Of a stretch of DNA of 64,000 nt, positions 34,707 to 47,516 are shown piece after piece (positions within the stretch are counted from its first letter, which is position 1; every line of letters starts with the position of its first letter). The notes below the pieces were generated by a model. That model was not told the DNA's origin and ran no database searches. It saw only the letters and a program-made list of their open reading frames with translations. Origin of the DNA: Pyrus communis. Taxonomy: Eukaryota; Streptophyta; Magnoliopsida; Rosales; Rosaceae. The position numbers were made by a program, and so were the translations under genes. The stretch lies in contig NC_084817.1 in NCBI RefSeq assembly GCF_963583255.1, positions 439,001-503,000 on the forward strand, written 5' to 3'.

Positions 34707-36725
34707 GATCCAATTGGCTTTTGTTATCTGAATCTTGACTGCGGATATCATATGACCTTTTTGCTCGTAAGTGCTTCCTTTTCCGGTATCTTTTTGCGTT
34801 GCCGGCTTTTGCTTTTATATTTTCGGAGGTTCAAGTAAATAATAGTTTAGTTTCCGTGTCTCTTTGTTTCTGCATTTTCCATTAGTAACCATTGTGAGTG
34901 CGCAGAGAAACCAGAACCGGCGCCGGTGGAATATTCCCCCACAGGCAAAGGTACCAAGGGGACCAAACCCATAAATGATTGTCCGGTTTCGGTCACTGAT
35001 GAAGGTATATATTATAGGGCTCATTTTTCTCGATACACAGATCATATTGGATAAGGTGATTTCAATCCCACAACCACTCACCACAAATGTTTGATATGGT
35101 TTTTCTGGCCCCCCTCTCTCCCAAAACATTTTTGTATTTTTTTATTTATAATATTGTACTGTTTTAAAGGAATAGTGATAAGCTTTATCATGTTATGCTG
35201 AATTACGACATAAACACAGTTTAGTTCTTTACTTATAAAGAGTCAATTTCTTTTTCAATGTTGATGTGACATTATTAAATGTACAAACGTCGTAATTGGA
35301 CTCTTTATTGTCATCTAAAAAATCATTCAACTTAGAGACTGTTTAACCATCTGTATGATAAACAAATTGGCAATTTATCAAGAGTATGCTACCATAATTA
35401 TCAATTTGTTCACATATATGAATGATTAAAAAATTTAGAAATTGAAAGAAGTCTTTTAGAGACAATCTTATGATAAAAATCTCCAAATTTGGGTAATGGA
35501 CGCCCGCTTTACTTCTCATACATTTATTATTTTTTGATTGTCGGATCAAATAAATTGAAGAAGATCAATGATAAAAAATAAACAAAAGGTTTTTGAAAGA
35601 TAAAAATAGATGTGTGAATAGGCTGAATAGCACTTTCCTAGACTTCTAACTATTTTGACATAGATATATACCTAAACTTCCAACTTTTATGACATAGATA
35701 TATATCGTATGTCACAGCGTGCAATGATGGGTCCATATCACCCTCACACACGACAGATATGGGACCATTTTAATCCCATATTTCTGACGAATGATCATGT
35801 TTCCTCGTATCATCCACGAATGAGGTTTTTGTTTGAAGCATGTAATGTAACTAAGATCTAGATCAGTGATCTATCAAATTTCAACTTAATCAAGGTTAAT
35901 TAGAATAAAAACATCATGACGATGATTTTTTCTAACTTTTTTCAGGTACTGGAACAATTGATGGGAAATTCGATTGCGGCTATCTTGTAACGGTGAAGTT
36001 GGGTTCGGAGATTCTCAGCGGAGTACTCTACCACCCCAACCAGCAGACTCTAGCCGGTCCTCCTAATCCAACTCCATCCCCCGAACCTGTCAATGCCATT
36101 GTACCCTACACGCCCGCAACATCTGGTCGTGTTGCGGGTTTGAGGAGGAGGAGATCAAGGAGGAGGACAGACCCCAACTACCCAAAACCCAACCGGAGCG
36201 GCTACAATTTCTTCTTTGCAGAAACGCATTTCAAGCTCAAGTCCCATTACCCAAACAGAGAGAGGGAGTTTACCAAGATGATTGGCGAGTCTTGGAACAA
36301 ACTCCCTGCAGAAGAGAGGCTGGTAACCACAAATAGATAACATATATACTTCTTAGCAGGGATCTCGTTCTATTATAGAAAGAAAGGGACGATAGGGGCC
36401 ATAGGAACCATGTATTCACCATAAGGATCCTAGACGGTAAATACACGGTTCCTCTGGGCCCTATCGTCCATAGGCCACCGGCTTATCCTTAATTATCCCC
36501 TTTTTTACTACAGTAAAACAGGATCCCCACTTAGCTGCTTCTACGTATATATAGTTGCTTAATTACCTTCTTTCATATTTATATTTATCACATTCTTTTG
36601 TCAAATTTTTTTATTATTAGGTTTACCAGAATATTGGGTTGCAAGACAAAGCAAGATACAAGAGAGAGTTGAAAGAGTACAAGGAAAGTTTGCAGCTCAA
36701 GATTCAGACAGGCCATGGAAACTAA
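33790..36725 (+). CDS. ARID and HMG-box DNA-binding protein (HMGB9/10/11/15 type)
   Basis: A nuclear DNA-bending protein of the plant ARID-HMG group. Six exons join in frame: 33790-33938, 34088-34166, 34292-34484, 34906-35004, 35946-36322 and 36621-36725, giving 333 residues. The ARID domain (about 19-112) reads FWDTLRRFHFKINTTKFM, VPVIGGKELDLHMLYVEVTR, GGFDKVVAEKKWREVGGVF, then LRKHYSTLLYHYEQ. The single HMG box (about 248-320) reads PKPNRSGYNFFFAETHFKLK, REFTKMIGESWNKLPAEER, VYQNIGLQDKARYKRELKEY. A basic linker RRRRSRRRTD precedes the HMG box. The linker after ARID has a TPTPTPSPSPSPS run. The ATG at 33790 is the first in frame. The third intron holds a 54-base T run and a decayed foldback MITE. 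Similar in length to Arabidopsis HMGB9/HMGB11; the exact orthologue is not settled. Confidence 0.93.
34650..34703. repeat. 54-base poly-T tract in an intron
   Basis: Uninterrupted T run in intron 3 of the ARID-HMG gene, producing a spurious poly-Phe open frame. Its length is likely to be variable between individuals and hard to assemble. Confidence 0.95.
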
Positions 36726-37095
36726 GTCGATTCCAGCTTGAGTGAGCTTTTCGGATGTGCGTAGAGAGATTTATGTAGTAGTTTATGGTTTTCAAACAGA
36801 GAGTTTATGCAACCAGTTTGCTCTGAGACATGATCAAAATCACAATCTTTAATTTCAAACTTTCAATGCAAGATGCACTTAGGAACTTCTTCCCCCCTTC
36901 GATCTTTTTATCGTATTTTGTTAGTTAGAGGGTGGGTTTTTAGTTTTTGGTAAACTGAGGCTGCATAAATATCTCATCTTATTGCAAAACAGAATATTGT
37001 ATATTTACAGCAATGAAGAACCATAAGCTGCGCATCATTGTGGTGCAAGAAAGATTAAGCAAAGGAAAAAGCAGATAAACCGTGCAAATACTATG
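36726..37095. other. Shared 3' region of two converging genes
   Basis: 3' UTRs of the ARID-HMG gene (+) and the U11/U12-25K gene (-). No other feature seen. Confidence 0.5.
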
Positions 37096-37100
37096 AAGCA

Positions 37101-38155
37101 TCAAGAAAGCCTGCTGAGGCCATGAAAGAAGCGGTGTCTCCTCCTCTTCGAATGCTTACGAGAATCCTTGAGCGCAATATAAGGAACAAAATGCACCTGA
37201 GGACATGGATAGCAGTAAATAAGTTGACAGAAGTGACGGAAAAGACCAACGATGCAACACGGGGTGAAATTGGAAGACGGCCAGACCAATTTGTATCTGT
37301 TAGTTTAACTACCATTGCTATACACACAAGTAAGCCTAAAGTAAGTAACAATTCGAACGAATAACATTCCAAATAGTAGAGGAAACCTGAGAATGATTGT
37401 GTATGCCAAAATGCTGAACTGGAGCATTGTCATCAAGCAGCTTCTCATTGTGGTATGAGAGGCAAAAATTCCTCCAAACGTGATTCCTGATTGCAAACAC
37501 ATTGAATCAAAATCAAAATGTAATTAATCGTATCCATCTTTTTGGTTGACAATGGGGGTGAAGCCCGAACGGAAGAAAAACTACATTAAAATGTGACGAG
37601 GCCAAGCGACCCAGCTATATCAGCAAACCGCAGACGATGACAAGACAACCATATTCATTTTCAAACACAAACAGAACAACATCAACTTTAAACTTACCAT
37701 GAAATGTGGCGGTGACCCATCTTAGATTGCTCCATCTCATTGATTTTCTTCCTGATTGCAAGCTTAAGGTCCTTCACCGTAGCAGAATTCATCACTGCCA
37801 CATCTTCAGTCAACCAAAATCAAATGCATCGGTTTTTTCTTCAGTATACATTGACAATATATGGAAAAAAAAACTGAAAAAATTGGCAGATGAAGTGTTC
37901 GAGAAAATGCCGAGGTGAATAGTACCGACCGAAGGAAGTGCCGTCGAGCTTGAGGACGGAGACGCGCATGGCGCTGCCCAATTCGAGGCTGATGAGAGTG
38001 TCGACATCGGATAAGGTTGGTTTTTTGGGAACGTCGGAAAGTATAGGATCATTGACAAGGGCAGCAAGCGTCGACTGCAACCTGGCTTTCTTTATGTTGC
38101 TTTCCTTGTATCCTTCCACGCTTATCTCCCCCTTCCCCTTCGCATCCGACTCCAT
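37101..38155 (-). CDS. SNRNP25: U11/U12 small nuclear ribonucleoprotein 25 kDa protein
   Basis: A component of the U11/U12 di-snRNP of the minor spliceosome, which removes U12-type introns. Four exons, 38155-37930, 37803-37698, 37486-37387 and 37196-37101, join in frame into 175 residues. The order of conserved segments matches the family: ARLQSTLAALVNDPILSDVP, then TLSDVDTLISLELGSAMRVS, VLKLDGTSFD, VAVMNSATVKDLKLAIRKKI, MEQSKMGHRHISW, HVWRNFCLSYHNEKLLDDNA, and VHFVPYIA. The middle and C-terminal parts form a ubiquitin-like fold in this family. The tail is basic (KDSRKHSKRRRHR). The ATG at 38155 is followed by MESDAKGKG. Introns are ordinary GT-AG by sequence. Confidence 0.92.
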
Positions 38156-38805
38156 CGGCGATTGAGCTCACTGCTCTTGGTCTTAGGTCGGCCTCTCGCT
38201 GAACGAGACAAGCCACAGCCAATGGCTTTTCGCGGGATGTTTCTTTAAGACCCCAACCAATTTTACTAGGTGTATTGGGTGTTTCAATTAAGTCCACTTG
38301 CACCACAATATTTACCCCAATTAGGAATAAATTAAGTAGTAGATCTAGTGAAGTCCGACGGTCACAGGTTCATTGCGCCAGTGATAATATTGTCCACATA
38401 TTAAAGTTGGGAAAACATTTGTATATCAAAAAGTTAAAAACCTTGCATACACTTAAAAGGGTTAATTGCTCTCTCTATGCCAATTGGTATTCAGGTAGAA
38501 TCTCAAATTACTTTAATGAATCAGACTTGAGTAGTACATGTATAAAGCCCAACATTAACACATGCTTTACGTCACCCAGTTAAACCCGTGCACCTAGTTT
38601 GAATTGTCGTCTTTGTATATCAGAGTAATTTAGAAACATTGATTTGTTAAATAAATAATGTACCAAGAAATCATCACATATTTAGCAAACTCTTTACCAA
38701 AACAGTCTCCAAACTCAACAAACCCTAACAACAAGGTTTCTGGTTGAAGAACATCAACAACTAATTTATTCAAGTCTGCAATTAAGTGAGCTAACTGCAG
38801 GACTG
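38156..38805. other. Spacer, promoter of the U11/U12-25K gene and 3' flank of the GST gene
   Basis: No further gene. The first 100 bp (38156-38260) are GC-richer and probably 5' UTR on the minus strand. Confidence 0.45.
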
Positions 38806-38812
38806 ATCAACT

Positions 38813-39692
38813 TTAAGTAGGCTTTTGCATCTCAACCACCTTCTGCCACGATTCCCGGCTCGATATCTCAGACCACCACCTTCCCACATTCTCTCTCGAA
38901 GTAATCAGCTCTCCCCTGTCGGTGGCATTCACCAGGTACTGCGTGTTGGGCAAGTGCGACAGATCAGCCAGCGAGAATTCATCCCCCGCCAAGAACCGGC
39001 TCTCCCCCAGCCTCTTTTCGTACACATCCAGCACCTTGGCAAGCTTCTCTTCATTCTGCTTTATCGCTCCCTCGTCTTGCTTCAGCTTCATTCTCGGCGC
39101 GAACGCAAGCTGAAACACCAGCGTCGAGCTCGGAGGGCTGAAGCTCTGCCCTTCGGCCTCCAGCCACTGATCTATTGAAGCTTTTGCCAATGGATTCATA
39201 CCGTACAAACCCTTGTTTCCCTTATCTACATACTTGTTACATATGTACCGGCATATGGCTCTGGATTCTGAGTGAAAAAATCATAAATAAATAAATAAAT
39301 TAAGATGCATTCCCCAATTAAATTATCCATAATTAGGAATTCGCTGCCGAATTAGTAAAATAAAAACAATGAAATTAGGATATATACCGAAGAGGGAGAT
39401 GTCTTCGTCTTCAAAAGCTGGTACTTGTCCGAATGGCTTAAAAGAACACCATATCATGAATGTGAGTATGTGAGGGAGAGAAAATATACATACATACATA
39501 CATATATATATATATGCTATATTATATTGGAAACGATACCTGAATCTTGAGGTAGTCGGGCTTCTTGTGCTCGCCTTTGGCCATGTTGACGGAAATGAGC
39601 TGATAGTCCACCCCTTTCTCATGGAGACAGGCCAACACTCTTGACACCGCCGTTGATAACGGTGGTCCGTACACCTTCACCGGAATCGCCAT
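38813..39692 (-). CDS. GSTF: Glutathione S-transferase, phi class
   Basis: Conjugates glutathione to electrophiles such as oxidised lipids and xenobiotics; cytosolic. Three exons (39692-39540, 39436-39388, 39267-38813) give 218 residues, standard for the plant-specific phi class, as is the three-exon structure. The thioredoxin-like N-terminal domain begins MAIPVKVYGPPLSTAVSRVL; Ser13 aligns with the catalytic serine. PFGQVPAFEDEDISLFESRA is the glutathione-site strand, with Glu and Ser contacting glutathione in the family. The helical domain has LDVYEKRLGESRFLAGDEFS and LADLSHLPN. The stop TAA is at 38815-38813. No lesion seen. Substrate preference cannot be told from sequence. Confidence 0.95.
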
Positions 39693-39699
39693 TCGATTT

Positions 39700-40615
39700 G
39701 GACTCAGATTTTGAGATTGGATGGGTTTCCAATTGTCTTCTTGTACTGTTTTACACCATACAAAAGGTCGACGAAGTGCTCTGCCACTTTATCCCTTACT
39801 TGAAATGGTGGGTTCGTTGGGCCCACCACCTAACTTAACTGTAAAAGATGTCACTAAAGCTTACAAGAGAAATGTTACACTCTTCATCTACTCTATGTTA
39901 TCTCACAGTTTAACGTAAATTATCGTGTCAACATTATAAATCATTGTGCTGAAAATATAACATGACAAAGAGTTCACAGAGAGTCCCACTTTTTAGAGAG
40001 TTTTCATAGCATTTCTCAACTTATAAACACAAAGCTCACTGTTTTTTTAATTTTTTTAAAAATATTATTTTGGCAGCGTAAAGGTTTAAAGGCCCAAATT
40101 TGTTTTGAGCTTAAAGAAGGTAAGGAAATGAGAATAGATGAATCGGGTTAATATAACTGGTCTCGGCCCAGTAAGCCAAATCATCCCTAGCATTAACAAG
40201 AGTTTTGCTCTCCTAAGCATGAAATTAAACTAAATAACTCTCTTCATGAAATATGATGAGCTGGAGAGAATCATGCACATTAACAATTTCACCCAACACC
40301 AACAGGACGAGAAACAAAGCCTTGGGAAACTGATCTTCCATATATCTTTCAAATCAGACATTGAATACAATCAAGGCAATGGAAGAAGAATTGAGCTACC
40401 AAATCCGAAATTAGAATTGACAAGTCGATCTTTAACATCAGATATCTCATGATTTAGAAACCTATTCACTATTCTATTTCTCACCTAATATTTTCCCCGT
40501 GAAACATAAAAAACCCGTCGCTAAACTGATTGGAAAACGAATACAATAAAACACATTAAGGTTTCACTGATTATGCAAAGTTAATATAAAAGCAGCATCA
40601 CCCGCAGGAAGATTC
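39700..40615. other. Spacer between GST and MED30 genes
   Basis: Promoter of the GST gene (minus strand, from 39693) and 3' flank of MED30. No other gene or clear transposon. Confidence 0.45.
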
Positions 40616-40624
40616 TTCCTGAAA

Positions 40625-41913
40625 TCAGACGGAACAAGGACTTTGCCAAGTTGATATGTCAGTGATAAGATCCCGTAGTTGATCTATTAGAAATTTGATA
40701 TACACATTCTTGTTCGCAAGCTCCTACAAAATAAAACAACGTCGATTGAAACTTTTACAGAAACATTGGAGCAACAACTAAAGCGCTCGTCAAAGATTAA
40801 AATTCCATATAATTAAAGACATGAACTCTCCAAACAAAGTTCAACCCCTCTAGACATGGTAAATGAGAAATCAACCTTACCTTTCTCAAATTGGAAGCTC
40901 GCTCATCTAACTTCTCAAGTTCAGCTTCATCTGCCGGTGATTCTGAACCGACTGCAGTTGAACTAGTTTTGGATGTTGCCTATTTTAAAATGAACTTATG
41001 TATGTTAGCTAACTAATATGGTTCACAAACTGTGATATCTCAATCCGAAATAAAATCATTCCGATTAGATGCATACACACACATAAACTCGAGACAAAGA
41101 ACTATTCACAATGACAATACACCTAAAGTATTGACTCTTATAACATTCCAAGTTTTTCATTGACGCATTTGCTGCATTTCACGAAGTTTGAGATTTCGAG
41201 TAAACGGAGCAAACATTACGTTCAATTCAGCAGTTAAAGCTTGTCACTTTCATACGCAAAATCAACGGAAATCTCGACTCATCCAGTTCAACAGTGGTAC
41301 AGTCAATTAAGTAATTTCAATTATTTCCCGATTTTATAAATAAAAAAACACTGCACTGGATCCTCCACCACACAAATAACCACTTGAAGAAATCATACTT
41401 CACATGATCATTGGCATTGGTTAAATATGAATGCATAAATGTGATTATGTAGGCAATTTCACTATTTAATTTGACAACTATGGATCGAAAATTGACCAAA
41501 TTAAAGAAAAGGGTGTCAGAAATCACCTTCCGAGATTTGGGAATTGCGGCGAGAACGGCACGAAGCAAGCCCACAGAGTTCTTATACCGAAATCGAGCCT
41601 CCTCAAGAGCTCCACCGGTGCCAGGACCACCAGCGCCAACCAAGTCTCCATGGTAATGGGAAGAAGTGTTTTCAGAAGAAGAAGAATCGCCGTTATTGAC
41701 GCCATTAGAGTGGGAAGAAGGGCCATTTGCAGCGTTAGAGGAGGCGGTGCCGGTGGAGGACCACAAGGTGGGGTTGCAGAGCTCGTCGTTCATGGAGGAG
41801 AGGATCTGGAAAGCTGCCTCGATGGTTTCTTCGAGATGCTTCTGGCCTTCCATTGCTAGTTCTTGCGTCGTCTGAGGGCTTGCTATTAATTCATTGGCAT
41901 CCTTCTCTTCCAT
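40625..41913 (-). CDS. MED30: Mediator of RNA polymerase II transcription subunit 30
   Basis: A subunit of the Mediator complex linking transcription factors to RNA polymerase II in the nucleus. Three phase-0 exons (41913-41527, 40979-40881, 40723-40625) give 194 residues. The N-terminal part [20 protein letters not shown] followed by [14 protein letters not shown] is the plant MED30 signature. A Ser/Asn/Gly-rich stretch follows (about 50-95), then [20 protein letters not shown], the helix [14 protein letters not shown] and the C-terminal [20 protein letters not shown] ending TWQSPCSV. If the first intron is retained, the reading continues into it for about 70 codons, which explains a longer single-frame reading. 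No damage seen. Confidence 0.93.
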
Positions 41914-43000
41914 TCTTTTGGAAGCTGCGCGACGGAGAGTGAGAATGGAGAAAGTGTTTTGACAATGGAGAGTGCCAAAAGCCCAATAAAACAGCAGTTT
42001 CTTAGGCGTTGTAGATCTTATGTTACTGGGCCCTTGTATGTTTTTCGAACAATACTTGGCTATTTAAATGATGAAGAAGAATTCATACTCAAAATTGTTC
42101 GTTACCAATGTATAGAACTTCGTGTTTATAATTAGAATCGTTCATATTATAAATAACCCTATAAAGATTCTCTCTAAAAAAATGAATTAAAACTAAGGTT
42201 GTTTAGTCAATCTATTCTTGCAAATACATAGACGGCTTATAATGCTTTTACAATGTGATTGATAATATGAACGGTTTTGATCATAAATACAAAACTCTGT
42301 GATTCAAATACTAAGATTTTTGAGTATAAGTTTCTACTTATATTTGAGTAGCCAAGTAATGTTTTTTTTTTTATTTTCTTTCAAATGTTGTTAAAGGATG
42401 AGACCCGAACTTGACATATAATTTTGGTCAACTCAACCTAAATCCTAAAAAAAATTCAGCCATAAATTACCGCATTCTATCATATTATTCAGCGCATGAA
42501 CTTGGCTAAAGCAATGATTTCTAAACTTTAACTCGATTGGAGCTTTGGTTCTTGAACTTTAGCTCAATTGGAGCCTTGGTTCTAACTTTAGCTCAATTGG
42601 AGCTTTTGGTGAATGCCACTGGAACTTCCATCCATCCATCCAAAGAGTTTAAAGGGACAAAAAGTGAATGAAAGTTTAAACGAAATTAACCAAAAAGACC
42701 ATTGTTACACATTATAACAAGCTAAGGAACCACCATACCCACAAATTTTTAATTTAGGGACCAAAACTCCAATTGGACCAAAGTTCAAGACCATAGCTCC
42801 AATTTTTTTTTAATTAGAATAGAAACAAAATAGTTTAGTACAAAACGTAACATCTGGAACATCATGCATAACGTACATATGTGTCTGAAACTACAAGCAT
42901 CTTCTGTTATTTCTCATCAATCATTCATTCCGAAGAACCCTCATCCGTCATTCCGGTACTGCAGGTCTTAGTTTGAAAGTGGCAACAGCGTACTTGGAAG
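41914..43000. other. Spacer with a foldback repeat
   Basis: MED30 promoter (minus strand), then AT-rich DNA. At about 42500-42815 an imperfect inverted repeat has CTCAATTGGAGC(CTTGGTTC) units in the left arm, repeated three times about 33 bp apart, and GGGACCAAAACTCCAATTGG in the right arm. It resembles the foldback at 25.1 kb. Confidence 0.5.
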
Positions 43001-43004
43001 TTTA

Positions 43005-46000
43005 TTAACTTGCTGGCTTCGGGGCACTGGTTGTCCAATTTGAAGGAAGTCTGTTGGAGGTTAAACTTGGCATGGCTCGGACGTTGATGTCAATAGGCAG
43101 TAACCGGTACTCAATATCGAGCTCTCTGAACACTTTGATCATCTCTTCGACCAAAAGGCTTCTCCTCCTCCATCTCTCCTCTATGTCCTGATAGTTCATC
43201 TTGTGTGTCGGCCATACCGATATCATCAGTTTGTTCAAATCCAGCACATCCCTTGTGACCAGCAACGGATCATCATGCCAGTGATCCTTCCTGCTTTTCA
43301 TATACCTGCATAACATGTTAAGTAGCCAGAGCCCAGATTAAGACTGATCCAATTTGGATAAACATGATCCAACAATAAAACACGTATTTTATGCAGGCGA
43401 TTATCATATGATGGCTGTACTTCCTTCCTAGCAAAGGCCGAAAGGCCTTTACACGTTACACCAAACATTCCATAACATGAATGGATGTGTTGTTTCGAAA
43501 ATATTAGAGAAAAAAAACACGAAAAGTAAAATATTCGTTGGAATGCATACTTCTGTAGTCTTTCTTTCATAGTGGCCACCTTATCCATAGGAGTTGCGAT
43601 ATGAACACAGAAATCAATAAATTCAACCGTGTCAGGACTACGATGATAATTAGCAATTCCCTTGGTCGCAAGAACACTGTTAGGGTATATGATCTTCTGG
43701 TTATCATACTTCAGAAAGACTGTAGTTAATATATTCATCTCGTCAACTACCATCTGAAACGCAGAGAACATCAAGCAATTAGGTAAGTCTGTATAAACAT
43801 AAATCCTAGGGTAATACACACAACACAGTAAGCATAACTTCTGACTCAAATTTTCACCTGGACTCCATCCACTTCACAGCGATCACCCACATCAAACGGA
43901 TGCCTTACAAACAGAAAGATGATTGCTTCAAAAACTGTCTTACATGTGTTCCCAAAGACGAATGCAACCAAAAGAAGCTGGGAGCTTATTAAGAGAAGGT
44001 AGTGGCTGACATGAACCCCAAGAATAATAAGCCAGATTATCACAATGACAATAGCTACAAGGACATTTATAATTTTACGGAGTTCGTCCACAGCTGTTTT
44101 TGTATCATTCAAAGACAATGCTAGTGCTCTTCTTTCTTTAAATGCACTGACCTACAAGAAATGAGAAAAACACATCCATCCTTCAATTAATGGTTCGTCG
44201 ATGGCAGAAAGCACATCTTACCTCTTGCTTCTCCAAGATTTGGATATGCATAGACTTTACTAGCTGATTAACAGCAAAAACAAACAAGAACCAACGGTAA
44301 AAGTGTTAAAAAGGCATTATTACCACCCAATTTTTAAGAGCGGTCTTCCCGATTTTGTCATGTTCACTTGCTGCACCAAAGAGTTGAAGCGTCTTCAAAG
44401 CTTCATCTTTATCCATAAACCGCATCAAATCCTCCAGGTAAATGTGTCTGTCACAACAAAATGCATTAGCACAACACGTTCTAGGTCAGTCCAATAAAGT
44501 ACTTCCCTAAATGTTTTTAACGGAAGGATAGAGCTTAACATCTGAGCATGTACTTGCACAGAGATAACACTAAAACACAGAATAAAGCACTCATCAAACC
44601 ATTCAGTAATTAAACATAGTGTAACTTACATGTAGAGGAAGATCAAACAATATCAATATCGAATGATGAAAAGAATTGAATAAACTTACGGGGACCCTGG
44701 CTTGGCTACTCTCATGAATATCTTCCTGGCTGCCTCTTTTGCTTGACATTCAGTTGTAATCTTCAAAGAAGACTCATCTCCCACATTGGAGTTCAGTATA
44801 TGTTCATCTAGAGTGGTTAAGGACCCGTGCCGGATGATGTTTACCATCCTCCTCATATTCCAGGCCGACACATTCTTCTGATTTAGCTTCTGCAACTGAT
44901 CTACCGGGATCTCCTCATCTTGGCTCTCAGACATTGGCCTAGAAACCGCGGGACCCTTCCCTACTCTGGGGCTATTATGGCTTCCACTCCCGACAACTCT
45001 CCCACTCCTTGTCCTCGGAAAAAGAGTTGCCCTGAGATCACGAGGCATAGCTACCCCGGCCTTCTGAAACTCCCTCATCTCAGCTGCCGCGGCCTTTTCC
45101 TCTTCCCGTGTGTGTTGCCTTTCAAACATAGGGGGACCAGATAGCGTCTCAAACACATACTGAGTGAACAAAGCCTCCTGGATCCGGTCGAAGAAGGCGT
45201 TGACATGGAAATACAAGGCAAGAACCTTAACAAGTATTGTCTTCAGGAGCCAAATCAATCTCCCAACCAGAAAACATACCAAAATCTTGGTCACATAAGG
45301 CAAAATCCTATGCTTGGCCTTCTGCTCCATCTTCTTATCAAAAATCAAGCGCCATACCAACAAAACCAATCCCAACCACAGACAATTCTGAACAGATCTC
45401 CTTAAACCGTATACGAAATACAGAACCCGTTTTCGCAACAAGAAATTTCGCTCTACAAAGAACACAATCACCCGAATTCCCCAACCCGAAACCAAACGCC
45501 CACAAATCAATGCCAGAACCAGAATTTCCCACTTCCATAGCGGAAGATTCCACAAAGTTTTCTTCTTTATTACTGGAATAAATAGATTGCAAACTAAAGC
45601 AGCTATAACAATAACAAGACTCACCCACTGAACCAATGTGAGGGCATCGAACTTGATCTTCTTATACTCATCTGGAATGTCTTCGAGGTCGTCGTCATCG
45701 AAAGCCGAAGCGTCGTCATCTCTCCGCGGAGTTCGTCCGGAACCCACAGCTCTGTCCGATTTCAGACACGCTTCCTCAGGTGGTGGGTCGAGCAGCCTGG
45801 ACTTGGTCTTGCTCAACGGCGGTTTCCAGGAGCTTCGGGGGGAGGCGTTGGGGCTGCATCGGACAATCTCGGGAGCTCCGGCCGGGCTGGAGGAAGTTCC
45901 CGGCAGATCTTTGCTTCTCCGTCGGACTGATTCAGTAGGGTTCTCTGGGGAGCCGTGAATTATTGGCGACCTTGGAGCTGCTTCTCCGTCGATATTTGGT

Positions 46001-46077
46001 GCAGTCTCTGTTTCTTTGCTGGAAGAAGCATCACAGCCATCGACCTTGAGTAGAACTTGTCCTTCCCTCGTTGCCAT
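43005..46077 (-). CDS. MSL10: Mechanosensitive ion channel, MSL10-like (left copy)
   Basis: A plasma-membrane MscS-like channel opened by membrane tension. Five exons join in frame: 46077-44690, 44447-44324, 44151-43858, 43753-43551 and 43305-43005, giving 769 residues. The N-terminus (about 1-150) is hydrophilic and Ser/Pro/acid-rich. Hydrophobic segments from about 165 (LTLVQWVSLVIVIAALVCNL, ILVLALICGRLVSGW, LWLGLVLLVW, ILVCFLVGRLIWLLK) are the first transmembrane helices. Exon 3 holds the last two helices and the MscS core (LLVAFVFGNTCKTVFEAIIF, LFVRHPFDVGDRCEVDG). I use the ATG at 46077 (MATREGQ); an upstream frame extension starts only with TTG. It heads a tandem array with 47517-48782 and 50153-52957. 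No lesion seen. Confidence 0.93.
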
Positions 46078-46169
46078 TTGATAATCCTCTTCTTCTTCTT
46101 GATACGATTGCTGCTGCTGCTGCTCTGGTACTTGTAGCACAAGAGTTTCTTCATCACCTTCCAATTAAG

Positions 46170-47420
46170 GACTGCAGTGCAATAAAAGTTTGGAATGTTT
46201 GCCTCTAATCACCGGACACGTGTCCAATAATTAAAATTAAAATTAAAATTAAATTATAATTATAATTGGACACCTGCTAAGACCACAAAAGACAAAAATA
46301 GGGTTACTTTATACTTTCCCCACCATTTTGAGTCCCTTCTTTGAGAAAAATCGACAACAGGCTGGCAATGTGAGACCGCCATCACAGCATTTTCCCACGG
46401 TTTCCGAATCTTTTCTTTCTTTTGACGAAAAGGACTGTTCATTTGTTACGATTTTAATTAGAAAATCACACTTTTCAATTTTACCGTCATGTATTAATAA
46501 ACAAATAGAATTGGGAAACAAAATGCTACCAGTATATAGGAGATATTTTTTAGTGTGTTAAGAACACGATCCACGCATTAAGTGTGATAATATAAGTGGT
46601 GGAAATTTTTTTATTTCAAGTATCCAACTACTAGGGATGATAACAAATCGGTTTGGGGACGGAAAAACTATATTCATCCCATAACCACGAAAATTAACCA
46701 TATCTGTAACTGCAAATTAACCATCGGGTATTATCCATAATCATCATACCGGATAACGGATTTATCATCGGTTAACGATTATATCCATCTTTATTAATAC
46801 AAAAAATATATTCTCCAATTGACGTATGATAATTTAGTAAATATTAATTTCCTCATTAAATATTTAATGTATAAAATGGTTTAATTAATGGATCTTGTGG
46901 AACATAAAAATTAAAGATAAACATTGATAATGTTGGTTGATCTTCGATATCTCGCATAAATACTATTAAATTCTCGTAGATTTTGATTTATATCAAAACT
47001 TTTGAACTTTGCCACAAAATGCAACTCACACAATGCAATTTTTGTATTCTCAAGGTAATGGATTTGGTAAATAATGAATATACATATAATTATATTATAT
47101 ATTATTCGATTTGGATTCGGATTTAGATAGGGATATGGATTGGGGACTACTATAACCATATCCAAAACCATAACCGCATAATATTCAGGGTTTTTCCCAT
47201 ACCCAAAATATATCCAAATTTTCATACCCAAATTCAATCCATTTAGACGGTTATCGGGTTTAACTGTTAGAATTGCCATCCCTACCAACTACTTGGTGTA
47301 CCCGGCACCCTTCCCATGTTCAAACTCAATACACTTTACGATTAGAGTGATGGAATAGTACCAAAATGGTCCATCTGAAGTGAGGAGGATTGGCACTTTA
47401 TCTATAATCTATGCATAATT
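46170..47420. other. Spacer between left and middle MSL copies (duplicated DNA)
   Basis: 46440-46631 plus 47285-47460 aligns by eye with 49535-49771 plus 49950-50090 in the other MSL spacer, so both are copies of one ancestral intergenic segment. This copy is interrupted by a hAT-like MITE (46632-47284). It includes the promoter of the left MSL gene. Confidence 0.75.
46632..47284. mobile_element. hAT-like MITE with sequenced empty site
   Basis: It starts TAGGGATGATAACA and ends TTGCCATCCCTA. A perfect 8-bp duplication CCAACTAC lies at 46624-46631 and 47285-47292. The duplicated spacer at 49730 has CCAACTACTTGGTGTA uninterrupted, so insertion followed the spacer duplication. The interior has repeated AACCAT/CGGATAACGG motifs. 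No transposase. Confidence 0.9.
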
Positions 47421-47516
47421 TCATATGTTAGTCTGGAACTACAAGCATCTGCTCTGCTGTTATATCTCAGCATCAAACGTTATGTTCCAAAAAACCCTCA
47501 TCCGTCATGCAAGTGA

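Noticed and set aside
34286..34708. 140-residue open frame ending in a long poly-Phe run
   Set aside because: It is exon 3 of the ARID-HMG gene read through into an intron; the Phe run is the poly-T tract.
46078..46164. N-terminal extension of the left MSL gene (EGDEETLVLQVPEQQQQQ...)
   Set aside because: It would start with TTG, and the CAG run upstream is not needed; the ATG at 46077 corresponds to the ATGs of the other two copies.
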